This document shows, in pieces, positions 21,390-32,607 of a DNA stretch of 64,000 nt. Numbering within the stretch: position 1 is the first letter of the stretch; each line of letters starts with the position of its first letter. The notes under the pieces are model-generated. The model was not told the DNA's origin, did not search any database, and saw only the letters and a list, made by a program, of their open reading frames with translations. A program made the translations under genes and the position numbers. This DNA is from Tuctoria greenei (lineage: Eukaryota; Streptophyta; Magnoliopsida; Poales; Poaceae), in contig JAYESD010000001.1 in the NCBI GenBank assembly GCA_036927565.1, forward strand, positions 137,815,415 to 137,879,414, given 5' to 3'.

Positions 21390-22438
21390 CTAAATGCCAC
21401 AATAACAGAGGCGCTTGAGATAGAAGGAATAGTGTTTCGTACTTGGGAGAACCTCTGGATGAAGGATCGTAGGGACTGTCCCCCTTTCTACTTGACAACA
21501 AAAAAGGTCCAGTTCGGTGCCTGGTCGGGTGTATGAACTCCCGAAGTTGGCTGTGAATTGTTGGCACAGTTCCGCCCAACTGTTGATGGAGTCGGGCGGA
21601 AGGCTCATGAACCAGGACCTGGCGGTCCCAGTCAAAGCCACAGGGAAATAATTGGCCATTACGGCCTCAATGCCTCCAGCCGCAAGGATTGCGGTGGAGT
21701 AGTTTTGGAGAAACTCAGCGGGATTGACAGTCCCGTCAAATTTCTCCGACAAGTGAGGCAGGAACTTATGCGGACATCTGACCATGTGTAGGTGCATGGC
21801 TAGGGCAGAACAGCCTCCTCCTACTCCCTCGGAGCAGGACTGTCCTGAGCCTCTCGCTTTTCGCGAGCATGCTCAATATGGACGCGGCCATCCTGTTGGC
21901 GGTAACGGCGATCAAGCTCCGCCCGGAGGTCGTGAGTTGAAAGCCTGGTTACCGTATGGGTACGTTGCGCCCCGGAAGGCAGCGACGTCGCCTGTCGAGA
22001 CGTAGCACGCCTCCTGTGTTGGGAAGCATGCGGACTAAGTCTACCTAACACGGTCCGATGCTGCGATGGGGCCAGCCCCGAGGGGGGAGGACCTTGGTTG
22101 CTGATGCGATCGGCTGCTGCTGCAACCAAGTGTTCCACATCAGCCCTCCACTGCTCCATTGCACCCTGGGATGCTCCTGGAGGCGGTGGACATTGGAGAA
22201 GAGCACGTGCGGCATGGAGTGCATGTTTAGGGTTGTTGTTCGCCGATGCCGTGACCGACGCAGACACCCCATCTCGCTGTCCAGCTTGATTTGCTGGTGC
22301 GGATGGTGGCGGCGGTGGCATGACTCCTGCTGGAGCCACAACACCTGCGGGCTGCTGCATGTTGGTGGGATTGCCTCCAGCAGGTTGCGCAGCAGGGTTG
22401 CCGTTGGCCGATCCAGCAGCAAAGTTCACCATCCTTGA
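21390..22438 (-). pseudogene. Gag of Gypsy-1
   Basis: Starts on the minus strand near 22432 (MVNFAAGSANGNPAA), about 20 bases after the primer site. The first 200 residues are Pro/Ala/Gln-rich, with a predicted basic region. The conserved retrotransposon gag domain is at 21797-21390 (FDGTVNPAEFLQNYSTAI, ARSWFMSLPPDSINSWAELC, FTANFGSSY). A frame change near 21800 separates the two halves and another ends the domain near 21500. Confidence 0.83.
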
Positions 22439-22451
22439 ATCTCGGGCGCAC

Positions 22452-22468
22452 CTACCTGGCGCGCCAAC
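22452..22468 (-). other. Primer binding site of Gypsy-1
   Basis: Minus strand GTTGGCGCGCCAGGTAG directly after the LTR end (CAACA). A tRNA 3' complement is expected here; I do not assign the tRNA. Confidence 0.7.
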
Positions 22469-23321
22469 TGTTGCAGTCTGGTTCCGGCAATTCTCCCGGC
22501 ACTACCGTTGGTAGCCCGCGGAGTTTGTAGTTCGGTAATGGGCGCGCAGAGATTCAGAACACGATGGCAAGTAGACACAAGGATTTACATGGTTCGGGCC
22601 GCCTAAGCGTAATACCCTACTCCACGGGGTGTGTAGTTGTTGTATTGAGCGTCTGAGCACTTGAGAGTGTGTGTCAGAGCTGAGTATGGAAGAGGTCTAG
22701 AAGAACCGTCCCTGTGTATCGCTTGACCAGTCCTTTTATAGTACAAGGATTGGTCGTTACATCGCTAGCCTGGCCTGACATGTGGCCCTGGCGATTACTG
22801 ATGCTTAATACACAATTAATGAGGTTAATTACCCTTAATAGTGTGGTAACGGGCCTTGAATGTGCCGTTACTGGTATTAAGGGCCATCCGATCATGTGTC
22901 ATTAATATCGTATTAATGACACTTAATCGGGTCTTGAAGTCTTTGATTGCTCCTTGAAGGTCCAAGCCGTTTGGGGTCCTCCAGTCTGCTTGTTGAAGCT
23001 GAAGGTCCGACGGTTGGACACGTGGCAGCTCTGGAGCTTACCGTCTAGGACGGGTAGGTTTGGTGTAGTAGTACACGGGTCGGTACCGGAGCTTCTCTCT
23101 GTCGGGGGTTAGGTCCGGGGTGTCGCGCAGGTGTTTAACCCGGATCTTTCCGTCGCTCTGGTTGCAGTATACACGTGGCAGCACCGGGACTAACCATAGA
23201 AGGGAGGGAGGTCCAGTCCCGCATGACACGTGGGGGCTCCAGAGGTCTTCATCTTAGACAGGTGAAGTTCCTTTGGTCTTTTTGAAGTCCCAAGGGGTAT
23301 ACGGTACGCAGGGTACCGACA
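22469..23321 (-). repeat. 5' LTR of Gypsy-1 (853 bp)
   Basis: On the minus strand it starts TGTCGGTACCCTGCGTACCG and ends CAACA before the primer site. It aligns along its length with the 3' LTR of Gypsy-2 (53179-54085), which confirms both borders. A TATA-like TATAAAAGGA is at 22740-22731. Confidence 0.88.
22731..22740 (-). promoter_or_regulatory. TATA box of the Gypsy-1 LTR
   Basis: TATAAAAGGA on the minus strand. The matching position in the Gypsy-2 LTR reads TATAAAATGAC (53491-53481). Confidence 0.6.
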
Positions 23322-23809
23322 GTTACCTAGATGGAACCATAGCTCCCCCTGATGAAAAGATCGTAGGGCCAGAGAAGGGACAGGCGGACCCGACATATAG
23401 TGCATGGGTGGCTCAAGATCAACATATCTTAGGTTATCTTTTTGGAACATTGTCAAAGTAAATTTTGAGTCAAGTTATCTCGTATGACACGTTCAGGGAC
23501 ATATGGGTTGCATTGGAGAATATGTATGCAACCCAGTCAAAATCATGGATTAACAACTTGAGAATCAAGTTGGCCAATGCCTCCAAAGGTAACAAGTCAG
23601 TGTCCACCTATTTTACTAAAGTCACAAGTTGTGCTGATGAACTTGCAGCTGCGGGAAAACCTCTTGAGGAGGACGAAACCATCGCATATATTCTAGCCGG
23701 GCTAGACCAAGAGTACAACACTTTTGTCGCGGCGTTGAACATCCAAAATACTGACATCACTCTTAGTGATCTTTTTGGACATATGCTAAATTTTGAGACC
23801 AGACAGTAG
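23322..23809 (+). pseudogene. Gag of Copia-A (UBN2 type)
   Basis: Begins inside the gene at YLDGTIAPPDEKI, the region after the expected start. Then DTFRDIWVALENMYATQSK, RIKLANASKGNKSVSTYF and LAGLDQEYNTFV, all typical of the UBN2 gag domain. TAA at 23459 and TAG at 23807 interrupt it. A degenerate zinc knuckle (VGHTVSSCWH) follows near 24043, with an in-frame stop where its second Cys should be. Confidence 0.85.
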
Positions 23810-24019
23810 CTCCTTCAAGGAGGAAGTGATTTCAACTCCTTAGTAAATCAGCATCAAGGGGATGTGGCACCTCCTCTTGTGGGTTCTCACGTGGCGGCCT
23901 TGGAGGAGGCCGCAACGGTGCAAAGCGTGGTGGCCGAAACTCAATTAATTATCGTGGAGGTGCTGGTGGAAGATGTGGTAGATACTCTTCAAATAATTCC
24001 GCCAACCACAACAATGACA

Positions 24020-25330
24020 AACCAACCTGCTAAATCTACTTCAATGTGGGTCATACTGTATCTAGTTGTTGGCACAGGTTTGAGGAAGAATATGAACCAT
24101 ATGAAAGATTGGCGGCATCTGCCATGACTTTGGCCTATGGAGTCAACAGAAATTGGTACATGGACAGTGGTGCAACAGACCACATCACAGGAGAATTTGA
24201 TAAAATGTCTGTGAAGGAAAGGTAACATGGACATGATCAAGTGCATAATGCAAATGGCACAGGTATGTGAATAAGTCATGTTGGTCATTCATTTATTTTT
24301 ACCCCTCAAAAGAGTTTTAGACTTGACAATATCTTGCATGTACCAAGCACTTCTAAAAGTTTTCTCTCCATTCATTGCTTTACTCGTGATAATCACATAT
24401 TTATAGAAGTTCACCCTTGGTTCTTTTTAATTAAGGATCAGGACACGAGGAAGGTCGTATTCAGAGGCCAATGTAGACACGACTTGTATCCTCTCATTCC
24501 ATAAGACTGGAGATCAGACCACATCACCCTCAGCGCCACCAAAGTACCCTTCTTGCAATGGCACAATCGTCTAGGCCACCCTGCCACTCCTATTGTTAGA
24601 AAAATCCTTAGTAAAAATAATATTGTTCCAACAGACATGTCGAGGTTGGAACAGATTTGTGACTTGTCAGCTTGGAAAAAGTCATCAGCTTCCTTATTTC
24701 ATTTCCACTGATGTGTCACGTTCACCGCTTGATTTAATTTGTTTCCGATGTTTGGGGAAAGGCTCCAAAATATGTTGGTCGTTTTGAACATTACGTAAGC
24801 TTTATTGATGATTTCAGAAAATATACTTGGATATTTCTCATAAAGAAAAAATCTGATGTTCTTATTGTCTTCCAAAATTTTCAAGCTCATGTAGAGAGGC
24901 GATTCAACAAGAAGATACTTGCTCTACAATCTGATTGGGTTGAAAGGTATGAGATGCTAAACAACTTTTTACAAAAATATGGTATTGCACACCACATCTC
25001 TTGCCCGCATGCACATCAGTGAAATGGATCCGCTGAACGCAAACACTAACATATTGTGGAAATTGGACTTACACTCCTAGCAAATGCCGGTATGCCTTTG
25101 AAATTTTGGGATGAAGATTTTCTCACTGCCACACACCTCATAAATATTCTACCTAGCAAAGTTCCTGATTATTCTACCCCTTTTGAGTGTCTCCTTGGCA
25201 CAAAACCATCCTACTCTAGTTTTCGTGTGTTTGGATGTGCCTGTTGGCCAAACCTCAGACCATACAACACCCATAAACTCGCATATCAATCCACTCAGTG
25301 TGTGTCTATTGGTTATAGTTCTCACAGCGC
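24020..25330 (+). pseudogene. Protease and integrase of Copia-A
   Basis: Protease signature NWYMDSGATDHITG near 24151. GAG-pre-integrase region LWHNRLGHPATPIVRKIL at 24557. Integrase fragments FIDDFRKYTWIFLIKKKSDV (24803), LQSDW where QSDNG is usual, and GSAERKH (25028), then LTLLANAGMPLKFWDE and VFGCACWPNLRPYNTHKL. The middle aspartate motif is altered and at least seven stops or shifts occur. Confidence 0.83.
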
Positions 25331-25790
25331 CAACACCCGCATGACAAGGCGCACAACGCACGGCTTCCTCTCGCGTGCAGAAGGAAATCACGGGCGGTAC
25401 CGGCCCGACAGATGGTACAGCCACGTGGTCCCCGCCCGCACATCCAGGTGCCGCACCGTGTGCGACGCTGTATCGTGTGCAACAGCAAAGCGCGGGTGCG
25501 GGCCACCAATCAGGAGCTGATGTGCCAGCGCTTTCCATGTCACCCGGTCAACAGCAAATCAGCGCTGATGAAAGCAACCAACGGGAAAGTGCCACATTGC
25601 CCGGATTCTCATCGACTACGGGATCATCTGTGGAGCAGCAGATGCACACACAACCAGTTACTAGACTTCAAAGAGGCATAAGTAATCCTAAGAAACTTTA
25701 TCCCATTCCGATTCGTTATGGTCTTTTAACTTCCACATGTGAACCAGAAAGTACGGAGGAAGCTCTACAGAACAAACTTTGAAAAAGAGC
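25331..25790 (+). other. GC-rich spacer between integrase and RT of Copia-A
   Basis: Corresponds to the poorly conserved linker of copia polyproteins. Open stretches exist in three frames on both strands because of high GC, but only the last part (QPVTRLQRGISNPKKLYPI, about 25652) reads as genuine linker leading into the RT. Confidence 0.55.
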
Positions 25791-26899
25791 TATGCAGGAA
25801 GAATATGGTGCACTAATAAAGAACAAGACGTGGCATCTTGTTCCGTCAAGTCAAGGGAAAAATGTGATAGATTGCAAATGGGTATATAAAATTAAAAGGA
25901 AGGCTGATGGTACAATTGATAGGTACAAGGCACGCTTGGTAGCAAAAGGATTCAAGCAACGGTATGGAATTGATTATGAAGATAGTTTCAGGCCCGTTGT
26001 AAAATCAGCAACTATTCATCTAGTTCTCTCGGATGGAGTTTGAGACAGCTAGATGTACAGAACGCGTTCCTACATGGTGTTCTGGAAGATGAGGTGTACA
26101 TGAGGCAACCACCTGGGTTTGGAGACAAAAATACACCCTCTTATATATGCAAACTTGACAAAGCATTATATGGTCTGAAACAGGCTCTGAGAGCCTAGTA
26201 CTCTCGATGTACAAAGCTTCAAGAGTTCAAGTTCAGGTCATCTAAATCTGATACTTCTTTATTTATCTATAACAAGCATGATGCTACTATTTATATGTCG
26301 ATTTATGTTGATGATATAATTATCACCGGATCTTCTCAGGAAATTATTTCAGATCTCTTACAAGAATTAAGAGTGCACTTTGCTCTAAAACACTTGGGAG
26401 ATTTACATTTTTTTTCCTGGGAATTGGAGTCAGAAGAACATGTGAAGGTATTGTACTCAAGAGAAATATGCAATGGATCTCTTGAGTAGAGTCGGCATGA
26501 GAGCATGCAAGCCGTCACCAACCCCTCTCTCAAGCTCAGAAAAATTAACGGCTGATGAAGGAACATCTCTTGATTCTGGATATGGTACAAAATTTTGAAG
26601 TATCGTGGGTGCACTTCAATATCTTACACTCACAAGACCCGATATTGCATTTTCGGTAAACAAGGTATGCCAGTTTCTACATGCTCCCACTTTAGTACAT
26701 TGGATGGCAGTAAAGCGTATTTTGAGATACATTAAAAGTACATCTAATGTTGGGTTCTTGTACACCAAGTCTCAAACATCAACAGTCAGCGCATTTTCAG
26801 ATGCTGATAGGGTCGAATGCCTTGATGACAGATGCTCCACTCGTTTTGTTATATTTTTTGGTTCTAATCTTGTGTCATGGTGTGCAAAGAAACAACCAA
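25791..26899 (+). pseudogene. Reverse transcriptase and partial RNase H of Copia-A
   Basis: RT begins MQEEYGALIKNKTWHLVP (25791), then CKWVYKIKRKADG and RYKARLVAKGFKQRYGIDYE. After breaks at 26041-26290 the catalytic box IYVDDIIITGSS reads near 26302. The connection LTRPDIAFSVNKVCQFLHAP (26629) and the RNase H start (AFSDADRVEC) follow. The sequence stops at KKQPT (26896), in front of the CACTA-2 end, leaving most of RNase H absent. Confidence 0.85.
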
Positions 26900-26923
26900 C
26901 ACAACAATAAATGTGAACACTTA

Positions 26924-27215
26924 CGTCGGCCAGCATAACTTTCGTCAGCCAGCCGACGAAAGTAGTATAACTTACGTCAGTCGAAAGAGACCGATGTAAG
27001 TTAACTTACTTTCGTCGGCTGCCGACGTAAGTTCCATGGCTGACAGCAATAAACCTAAACTTACGTCGGCCGGGACCCGCAACCGACGTAAATAAGAAGG
27101 CTGTCAGAAGTTACACTTAACTTACATTAGCCTTGAGCTTGGCCGTCGTAAGTCTACTAGGCCGACGTAATTAGTTTAATTAGGTCGATGTAAGTAGTGG
27201 AATTTAACCTACACT
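26924..27215. repeat. 5' subterminal repeats of CACTA-2
   Basis: About 13 copies of ACTTACGTCGGCC or variants (ACTTTCGTCGGC) in direct and inverted orientation. They match the copies at the right end (44710-44960). Confidence 0.85.
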
Positions 27216-27258
27216 GGGGCGCCTCTTCTTTTTCCATAATTCCCCACGCGCTGGTTCG

Positions 27259-27620
27259 TTGTTCTTTGCCCGCCGCCGCGCCCGACGCCACCACAGTCGC
27301 TGCCATGCCCGGCGCGCCCCACCGCGCCGCCCCGGCCGTGCCGAACCTCCAATGCGCCGCCGCTCAGTAGGTAAGGCTCCTCTCCACCTCCCTCCCCCCT
27401 CCACGCCGAGCTACACCTCCTGGAGCACCCCCTCCTCGCACTTCCCCTCCTCGAACGCCCCCCACCCCCTGCCCCCACCCTCACCCTCCCTGAGCCCCCC
27501 CCCCTCCCCCAACCTCACCCTCCCTACAGAGTCCCCCACCCTCACCCTCCCTTCAGAGCCCCCCCCCACCCCCACCCACCCTCACCCTCCCCCCTCCCCC
27601 ACCCTCACCCCCCCTCAATT
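27259..27620 (+). repeat. C-rich low-complexity tract of CACTA-2
   Basis: The plus strand is dominated by CCCTCACCCTCCC-type runs, so the minus strand is G-rich with many runs of three or more G. The proline-rich frames through it are compositional. It precedes the transposase gene, as the related tract in CACTA-3 (45436-46020) does; a GTAAGG donor-like site lies at 27371. Confidence 0.65.
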
Positions 27621-27867
27621 CAAATGTATGAAGTTTCAATCAAATTTGAATTTGAATTTAATTGTTTAAATTGCTTAATTGTTTATTTAATTATGCTTAA
27701 GTGGTCAATTTGCTTAATTATGCTTAATTTTCTTAGTGTACATTATGCTTAATTGGTTTAGTGTAGATTATGCTTAATTCTTTTAATTATGCATATATGC
27801 TATTGGGGCATGAGGACAGGGGCCGTCGGGCGTCGGGGTGTTGCGGTGCCGGGGTGGCCGGCATGAG
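27621..27867 (+). other. AT-rich intron-like segment of CACTA-2 before the SIRE insertion
   Basis: Repeats of TTATGCTTAATT and related words, then GC-rich sequence from 27800. It is probably the first intron of the transposase transcript. It resumes at 37551 after the nested retrotransposon. Confidence 0.5.
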
Positions 27868-29421
27868 TGAATGTGGCCTAGAGGGGGGTGAATAGGCCTT
27901 TTTGAAATTTGTTGGAACCTGCAACACTTAACAACCAGATCAAGACCAGAGATATCGGACTAGTCCGGTAAAGTGCGGACTAGTCCGGTGTGTACCGACT
28001 AGGTTGATTAAGTTTGATTGATTAATTTGATTCTACGATGTATGCAGCAGAAATATTCACGTGATTTAGGTGTTGCATAATTATGGACTAGGATATATCA
28101 CAATTCAATCTTATATTTAATGATTCAACATAAAGTAAGCAATAATGATTGAAACCCTAGATTGTTGTGATGAATAAGAACGATGAACACAAAGCAAGAA
28201 CACAAACGATTTATCCCGTGGTTGGGCTCCCACAGAGGCAACCTACATCCACGTTGAGGAGTCCACAAAAGGACCGGGTCTTCTCCAACCCTACCCTCGT
28301 CGGATCGTCACGAAGGCCAATCCTCTTCTCTTATCACAAAGGGTAAATAATCGAATTCAAGGGACCTTCTCACACGTTGAGGGCTCCCCTAGATTACAAT
28401 GACAAATCCACCAAGAACACACTCAAAAGATTACAATGAAAATCACAGGAGTGTGTTAGGGAATCAAACCAAGAGCTCAGGAGTGATGAAATGTGTCTCT
28501 CCAATGCTTCGAAGTGTATAATCAAAGGATTGATCTTTTTGTCTTTTGATTTCATGGAGAGATGTGTTTTTGTGGCTCTTGGGAGGTGTGATGGCTCTAG
28601 GGTTTGAGAGAGGTTAATGTTGGGCCGTGCACCTTTATTTATATGGGGTTTCTAAAAGTGACTGTTAGGGTTTACAAAGATCGGACTAGTCCGTGGTGGA
28701 CACCGAACTAGTCCGTTGTGCTGTGTGTAGCAAATCCTAAGTGTCCCGAAATATCAAACTAGTCCGGCTAGGAGCGGACTTGTCCGATTTCACTTCTGGA
28801 AATCTTCGGACTAGTCCGATAGACATCGGACTTATCCGGACAGTGAAACCCTAAGTGGTTACGAGGACAAGTCCGCACTTGGAGGGCTTGTTTGATTCAG
28901 GTCATAGAGTTTATAGGACTAGACCGTGCTAATATCGGACTTGTCCGATTAACATCAGAAAGATATCAGACTAGTCTGGTGGCGATCGGACTTGTCCGAT
29001 TTTGTGTGACTTGTGAAGTGTTTTGAGGACTAGTCCGCACTGGGGAGTACTAGTCCGATTCTAGTCAGAGAGATATCAAACTAGTTCGATGGATTTCGGA
29101 CTTGTCCGATCTTGTGCAGAAAGGATATCAGACTAGTCTGGTGTCAGTCAGACTAGTCCGATCCTGTATAAATTTGTGCAATGTGTTTGTTTATTTGTGA
29201 TTGAGCTCTTGGGGTGTGTTTCCTTAACACACTCCACACACAATGATCTACTACTCTTGTTCCTTGAGCTCTTCTCCACATTGCTCCTAATTCTCCCTTC
29301 TTTTTGGCACTTTGCTTATTTCCCCATTAAAACCTGTGCTCATCTCAACAAAGTGGTTAGGATCTCATTTGCTTGTCATAAATCACCCAAAACCCACAAG
29401 GGATTCCTAGATGCACTTTCA
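27868..29421 (-). repeat. 3' LTR of the SIRE-like element
   Basis: Aligns with 35996-37550 along its length. It holds about 20 copies of the palindromic dodecamer described separately. A TATA-like TATAAATA is at 28643-28636 on the minus strand. Confidence 0.93.
27955..29162. repeat. Array of CGGACTAGTCCG palindromes in the 3' LTR
   Basis: Perfect or near copies of CGGACTAGTCCG and CGGACTTGTCCG (with their complements), for example at 27956, 27976, 28682, 28773, 28807, 28933, 28986 and 29097. About 20 in all, most of them crowded at 28680-29162 (U3 on the minus strand). The right LTR has the same set (36085-37290). Confidence 0.85.
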
Positions 29422-29435
29422 ATCTCCCCCTTTTT
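29422..29435 (-). other. Polypurine tract of the SIRE-like element
   Basis: Minus strand AAAAAGGGGGAGAT directly before TGAAAGTG of the 3' LTR. A second similar tract (AAAGGGGGAGAT) lies upstream at about 29858-29847. Confidence 0.85.
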
Positions 29436-30539
29436 GGTGATTGATGACAACCAATTGAGATTTCACAATATATGATAAAAGTTGAGATTTTCATAAAGTA
29501 TGCACATATGAGTTTAAAATACATCAAGCAATGAAAACATGATCCATATGTGCATTCTTTATGGTGGGATTCATAACTAAGTGCATTGAAACAATAATTA
29601 TGAGGAGAATGAAATAATTGACATTAACACACTAACAACAAGCATAAATTTCATTCTAGGAGCATAATCACAAATTTCATAGATTAATCCACAAGTAGTT
29701 CAAAGCATTGCATAACAGGACCATTAAGTAGCAAAATATCATATTAAACAGTTTACAACCCGCAAAATAGACAAAGAGCACAAAGGAAGCTCTCTCCTCG
29801 CATCCTACAGCTAAAGACCTAAGACCTAAGACTCCCCCTCAATATCTCCCCCTTTGGCATCAAGACACCAAAAAGAAGGAGAGGAGGACCTAAAGTCTTC
29901 ACGCCTTGCTGTCGGTCCTCTCATCATCTTCATCTTCGTCTTTGGGCTAATGAGGAGGAGGAGGAGGTGCGGAGCCACTCGATCCCCCAATGCCAAAGTA
30001 GGCAAACTCGGAGGAGGGGTAAGGGCCCGAGCTCGGAGAAGTTGGAATCGGAATCTTCAGAGATTACCAGAGATCCAATGGGCTAGGGTTAAGGACACGA
30101 AAAATCGGACAAGTCCGGAGAAGACTGGACTAGTACGAACTTTTCCAGAGGCTATATCAGACTAGTCCGTGGTCTACCGGACCAGTCCGGCCTAACCGCC
30201 GCTCTTTGGACTAGTCTGCATGGGCAGACTAGTCCATGTAACCACGGACTAGTCCGTGGTCACCAGGCACTAACTTCTTAGCCCATTCATATATATTTGA
30301 AGGTACATATTTAGAAATTAGGGAGGCAAATCAAATCAACTAATGTTGATGAATATGATCAGTAAGCATACAACAATCAAGCAATGACCATAATTCACCA
30401 AGATCTAGTAATTGTCATAGTTTTTTGGAGAAAATTGAGAGATTTGATTTTCACAATTCAATCAACATATTTTGAAGAATTCATACAGGTATGCAACATT
30501 TCAAGCCACATTCCGAGCATCAAGGATGTTTAGTTCATT
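29436..30539 (-). other. 3' spacer of the SIRE-like element
   Basis: Non-coding region between RNase H and the 3' LTR. In some SIRE elements this place holds an env-like gene; I see no open frame with such features. A further cluster of seven CGGACTAGTCCG-type palindromes lies at 30100-30260. Confidence 0.65.
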
Positions 30540-31259
30540 TCAAAGCTCGCAAAAGCATTTTTCATCAAGTGGCTTGGTGAATATGTCGGCCAATTGTTTT
30601 TCGGTGTTGACATGGGAGATGGCTATATCTCCTTTCATGGAGTGGTCTCTCAAGAAGTGATGCCTTATGTCTATGTGTTTTGTTCTAGAGTGCTCAACGG
30701 GATTATGGGCAATTTTAATGACACTCTCATTATCACGAAGGGGTGGAATACGGTTCATATTTTAACCGTAATCCCTTGGAGTTTGTCGCATCCAAAGGAG
30801 TTGTGCACAACAACTCCCAGCTGCAACATACTCCGCTTCGGCTGTGGATAAGGCAATGGAATTTTGTTTCTTGGAGGACCAAGAAACTAGAGATCTCCCT
30901 AGGAACTCGCATGTACCGGAGGTACTTTTTCTATCTACCTTGCATCCGGCATAATCTGCATTGGAGTAACCAACGAGATTGAATTTGGAGCCTTTTGGAT
31001 ACAAAAGAACAAGGTTGGGTGTATGAACTAAATATCTCAAGATCCTTTTTACGGCTGTCAAGTGACACTCCTTAGGATTGGCTTGAAATCTTGCACACAA
31101 ACATACACTCAACATAATGTCTGGCCTAGATGCACATAAATAGAGTAGAGATCCAATCATGGAGTGATATACCTTTTGGTCGATGCTAGGTCCATCTTCA
31201 TTGATATCTAAGTGGCCATTTGTTGCCATGGGAGTCCTTATAGGCCTTGTCCATTCCAA
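30540..31259 (-). pseudogene. RNase H of the SIRE-like element
   Basis: Minus strand: SRPDIMLSVCLCARFQANP (connection), YSNADYAGCKVDRKSTSGTC (first catalytic Asp), STAEAEYVAAGSCCAQLLW, then HNPVEHSRTKHIDIRHHFLR and QLADIFTKPLD in the distal frame. A shift near 30760 splits the domain. Confidence 0.87.
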
Positions 31260-32037
31260 ACTTCTTGAGTATGTCTTGTGTGTACTTGGTTTGGCTTATG
31301 AACGTCCCTTCCTTTTGTTGTCGCACTTAGAATCCCAAAGTACTTTAGCTCTCCCATCATGGACATCTCAAAACTATCTTTCATAATTTTACTAAATTCC
31401 TCACAAAAGATGGGTTAGTTGAACCAAAAATTATATCATCAACATAGAATTGACAAACAAAAAGATCATTGTCAAAATTCTTTGTAAACAGTGTATAATC
31501 TACTTTGTCAATCTTAAAGCCATTTTCAATTAAGAAATCTCTAATACACTCATACCAAGCTCTAGGAGCTTGTATGAGGCCGTAGAGAGCCTTACGCAAT
31601 TTAAATACGTGGTCGGGGAACTCTTTGTCTTCAAACCCATGTGGTTGCTCCACATACACCTCCTCCTTGATTGGTCCGTTGAGGAAGTCGCTTTTCATAT
31701 TCATTTGATAGAGCTTGAAATCATGGTGAGTAGCATATGCAAGTAATATTCTAATGGATTCAAGTCTAGGTACGGGAGCAAAGGTCTCATCGAAATCCAA
31801 ACCTTTGACTTGTGAATACCCTTTGGCAACGAGTCGTGCCTTGTTCCTTGTCACCACCCCATGTTTGTCTTGTTTGTTGAGGAAGACCCATTTGGTTCCG
31901 ACGATGTTGGATTTGGGTCTTTCGACTAGTTCCCACACCTCGTTTCTCTTGAAATTGTTGAGTTCTTCTTGCATGGCCACTACCCAATCCGGATCCTTCA
32001 ATGCATCCTCAACCCTGCGTGGTTCCAAAAAGGACAC
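31260..32037 (-). pseudogene. Reverse transcriptase of the SIRE-like element
   Basis: The frame 32037-31381 is open for about 218 codons: LEPRRVEDALKDPDWVVAMQ, KARLVAKGYSQVKGLDFDET, LYGLIQAPRAWYE, and the catalytic QFYVDDIIFGS near 31440. The palm carries M in place of D in the LYQMNMKSDFLNG block (usually QMDVKSAFLNG), which removes a catalytic aspartate. TAA at 31381 ends the frame; the rest of the domain continues in degenerate form to 31260. Confidence 0.88.
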
Positions 32038-32607
32038 AAACGAGTAATGCTCACAAAATTTAGCTATGCGAGATCTAGTAGTTACTCCCTTTTGGATGTC
32101 GCCGATAATGTTGTTGATTGGGTGATCCCTTTGGACGCATTGGTGTACTCTTGGGTGTGGTACGTGCTGTCTTGAATCTTCATGATCATCTTATTCTCCC
32201 CCTAAATGATTGCTTTTGTAGACTTGTTAATCATCTTCACTTTCTTGAGTTTGATCTTGTATGGAAGCTCCCCCTTGATCATTGGTCTCCTCTTGTGGTT
32301 TGTTTTCCTCATGGATATGTAGAGGCGGCTCTTGTGGTCGAACGTCAACTAACGCCATTCTTCTCAATGCTTGGCAAGGAGCTTCTTCTTTATCTAGCAC
32401 ACATGGATCAACTTTCTCCTTTTGGGAGCCATTAGTTTCATCGAACACTACATCACATGCTACTTCAACAAGTCCAGAGGTCTTGTTGAAAACACGATAG
32501 GTGTAAGTGTTTGAATCATAACCAAGCAAGAAACCTTCATCGGAATTCGAAGCGGACTTTGAATTCCTAGGCTTCTTGTTTAAAATATAACATGGAGAAC
32601 CGAAAAC
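32038..32607 (-). pseudogene. Integrase C-terminus and linker of the SIRE-like element
   Basis: The frame 32529-32227 reads YDSNTYTYRVFNKTSGLVEV and VFDETNGSQKEKVD, the usual end of copia integrase, then an acidic linker. It connects to the RT through a stretch with stops (32038-32226). It is separated from the integrase core only by an in-frame TGA near 32608. Confidence 0.78.

Larger units (their letters stand above)
19041..23321 (-). mobile_element. Gypsy-1 (Tat-type Ty3/gypsy), right segment with 5' LTR
   Basis: Minus-strand gag, protease and reverse transcriptase, ending in the 5' LTR (22469-23321). Together with 6937-9434 it makes one element opened by Copia-T. About 25 residues expected between LVAP (19050) and the linker that begins at 9434 are missing, so the junction was deleted after insertion. 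To the right it abuts Copia-A gag sequence, so Gypsy-1 had inserted into Copia-A. The expected 5-bp duplication on this side would be GTTAC (23322-23326). Confidence 0.87.
23322..26899 (+). mobile_element. Copia-A, internal fragment of a Ty1/copia element (Ale/Hopscotch-like)
   Basis: Plus-strand gag, protease, integrase, reverse transcriptase and part of RNase H in copia order, without LTRs. The left part is cut by Gypsy-1 at 23322 and the right part by CACTA-2 at 26899. There are many stops and frameshifts, more than in the elements that interrupt it, in line with it being the oldest layer visible here. Motifs such as NWYMDSGATDHITG resemble the Ale/Hopscotch group; the lineage call is tentative. 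Confidence 0.85.

Noticed and set aside
27259..27669. Proline-rich 136-codon protein
   Set aside because: Low-complexity C-rich DNA gives open frames by composition; minus-strand frames are equally long.
29436..30539. Envelope-like gene of the SIRE-like element
   Set aside because: The position would fit, but no open frame, signal peptide or membrane segment is seen.
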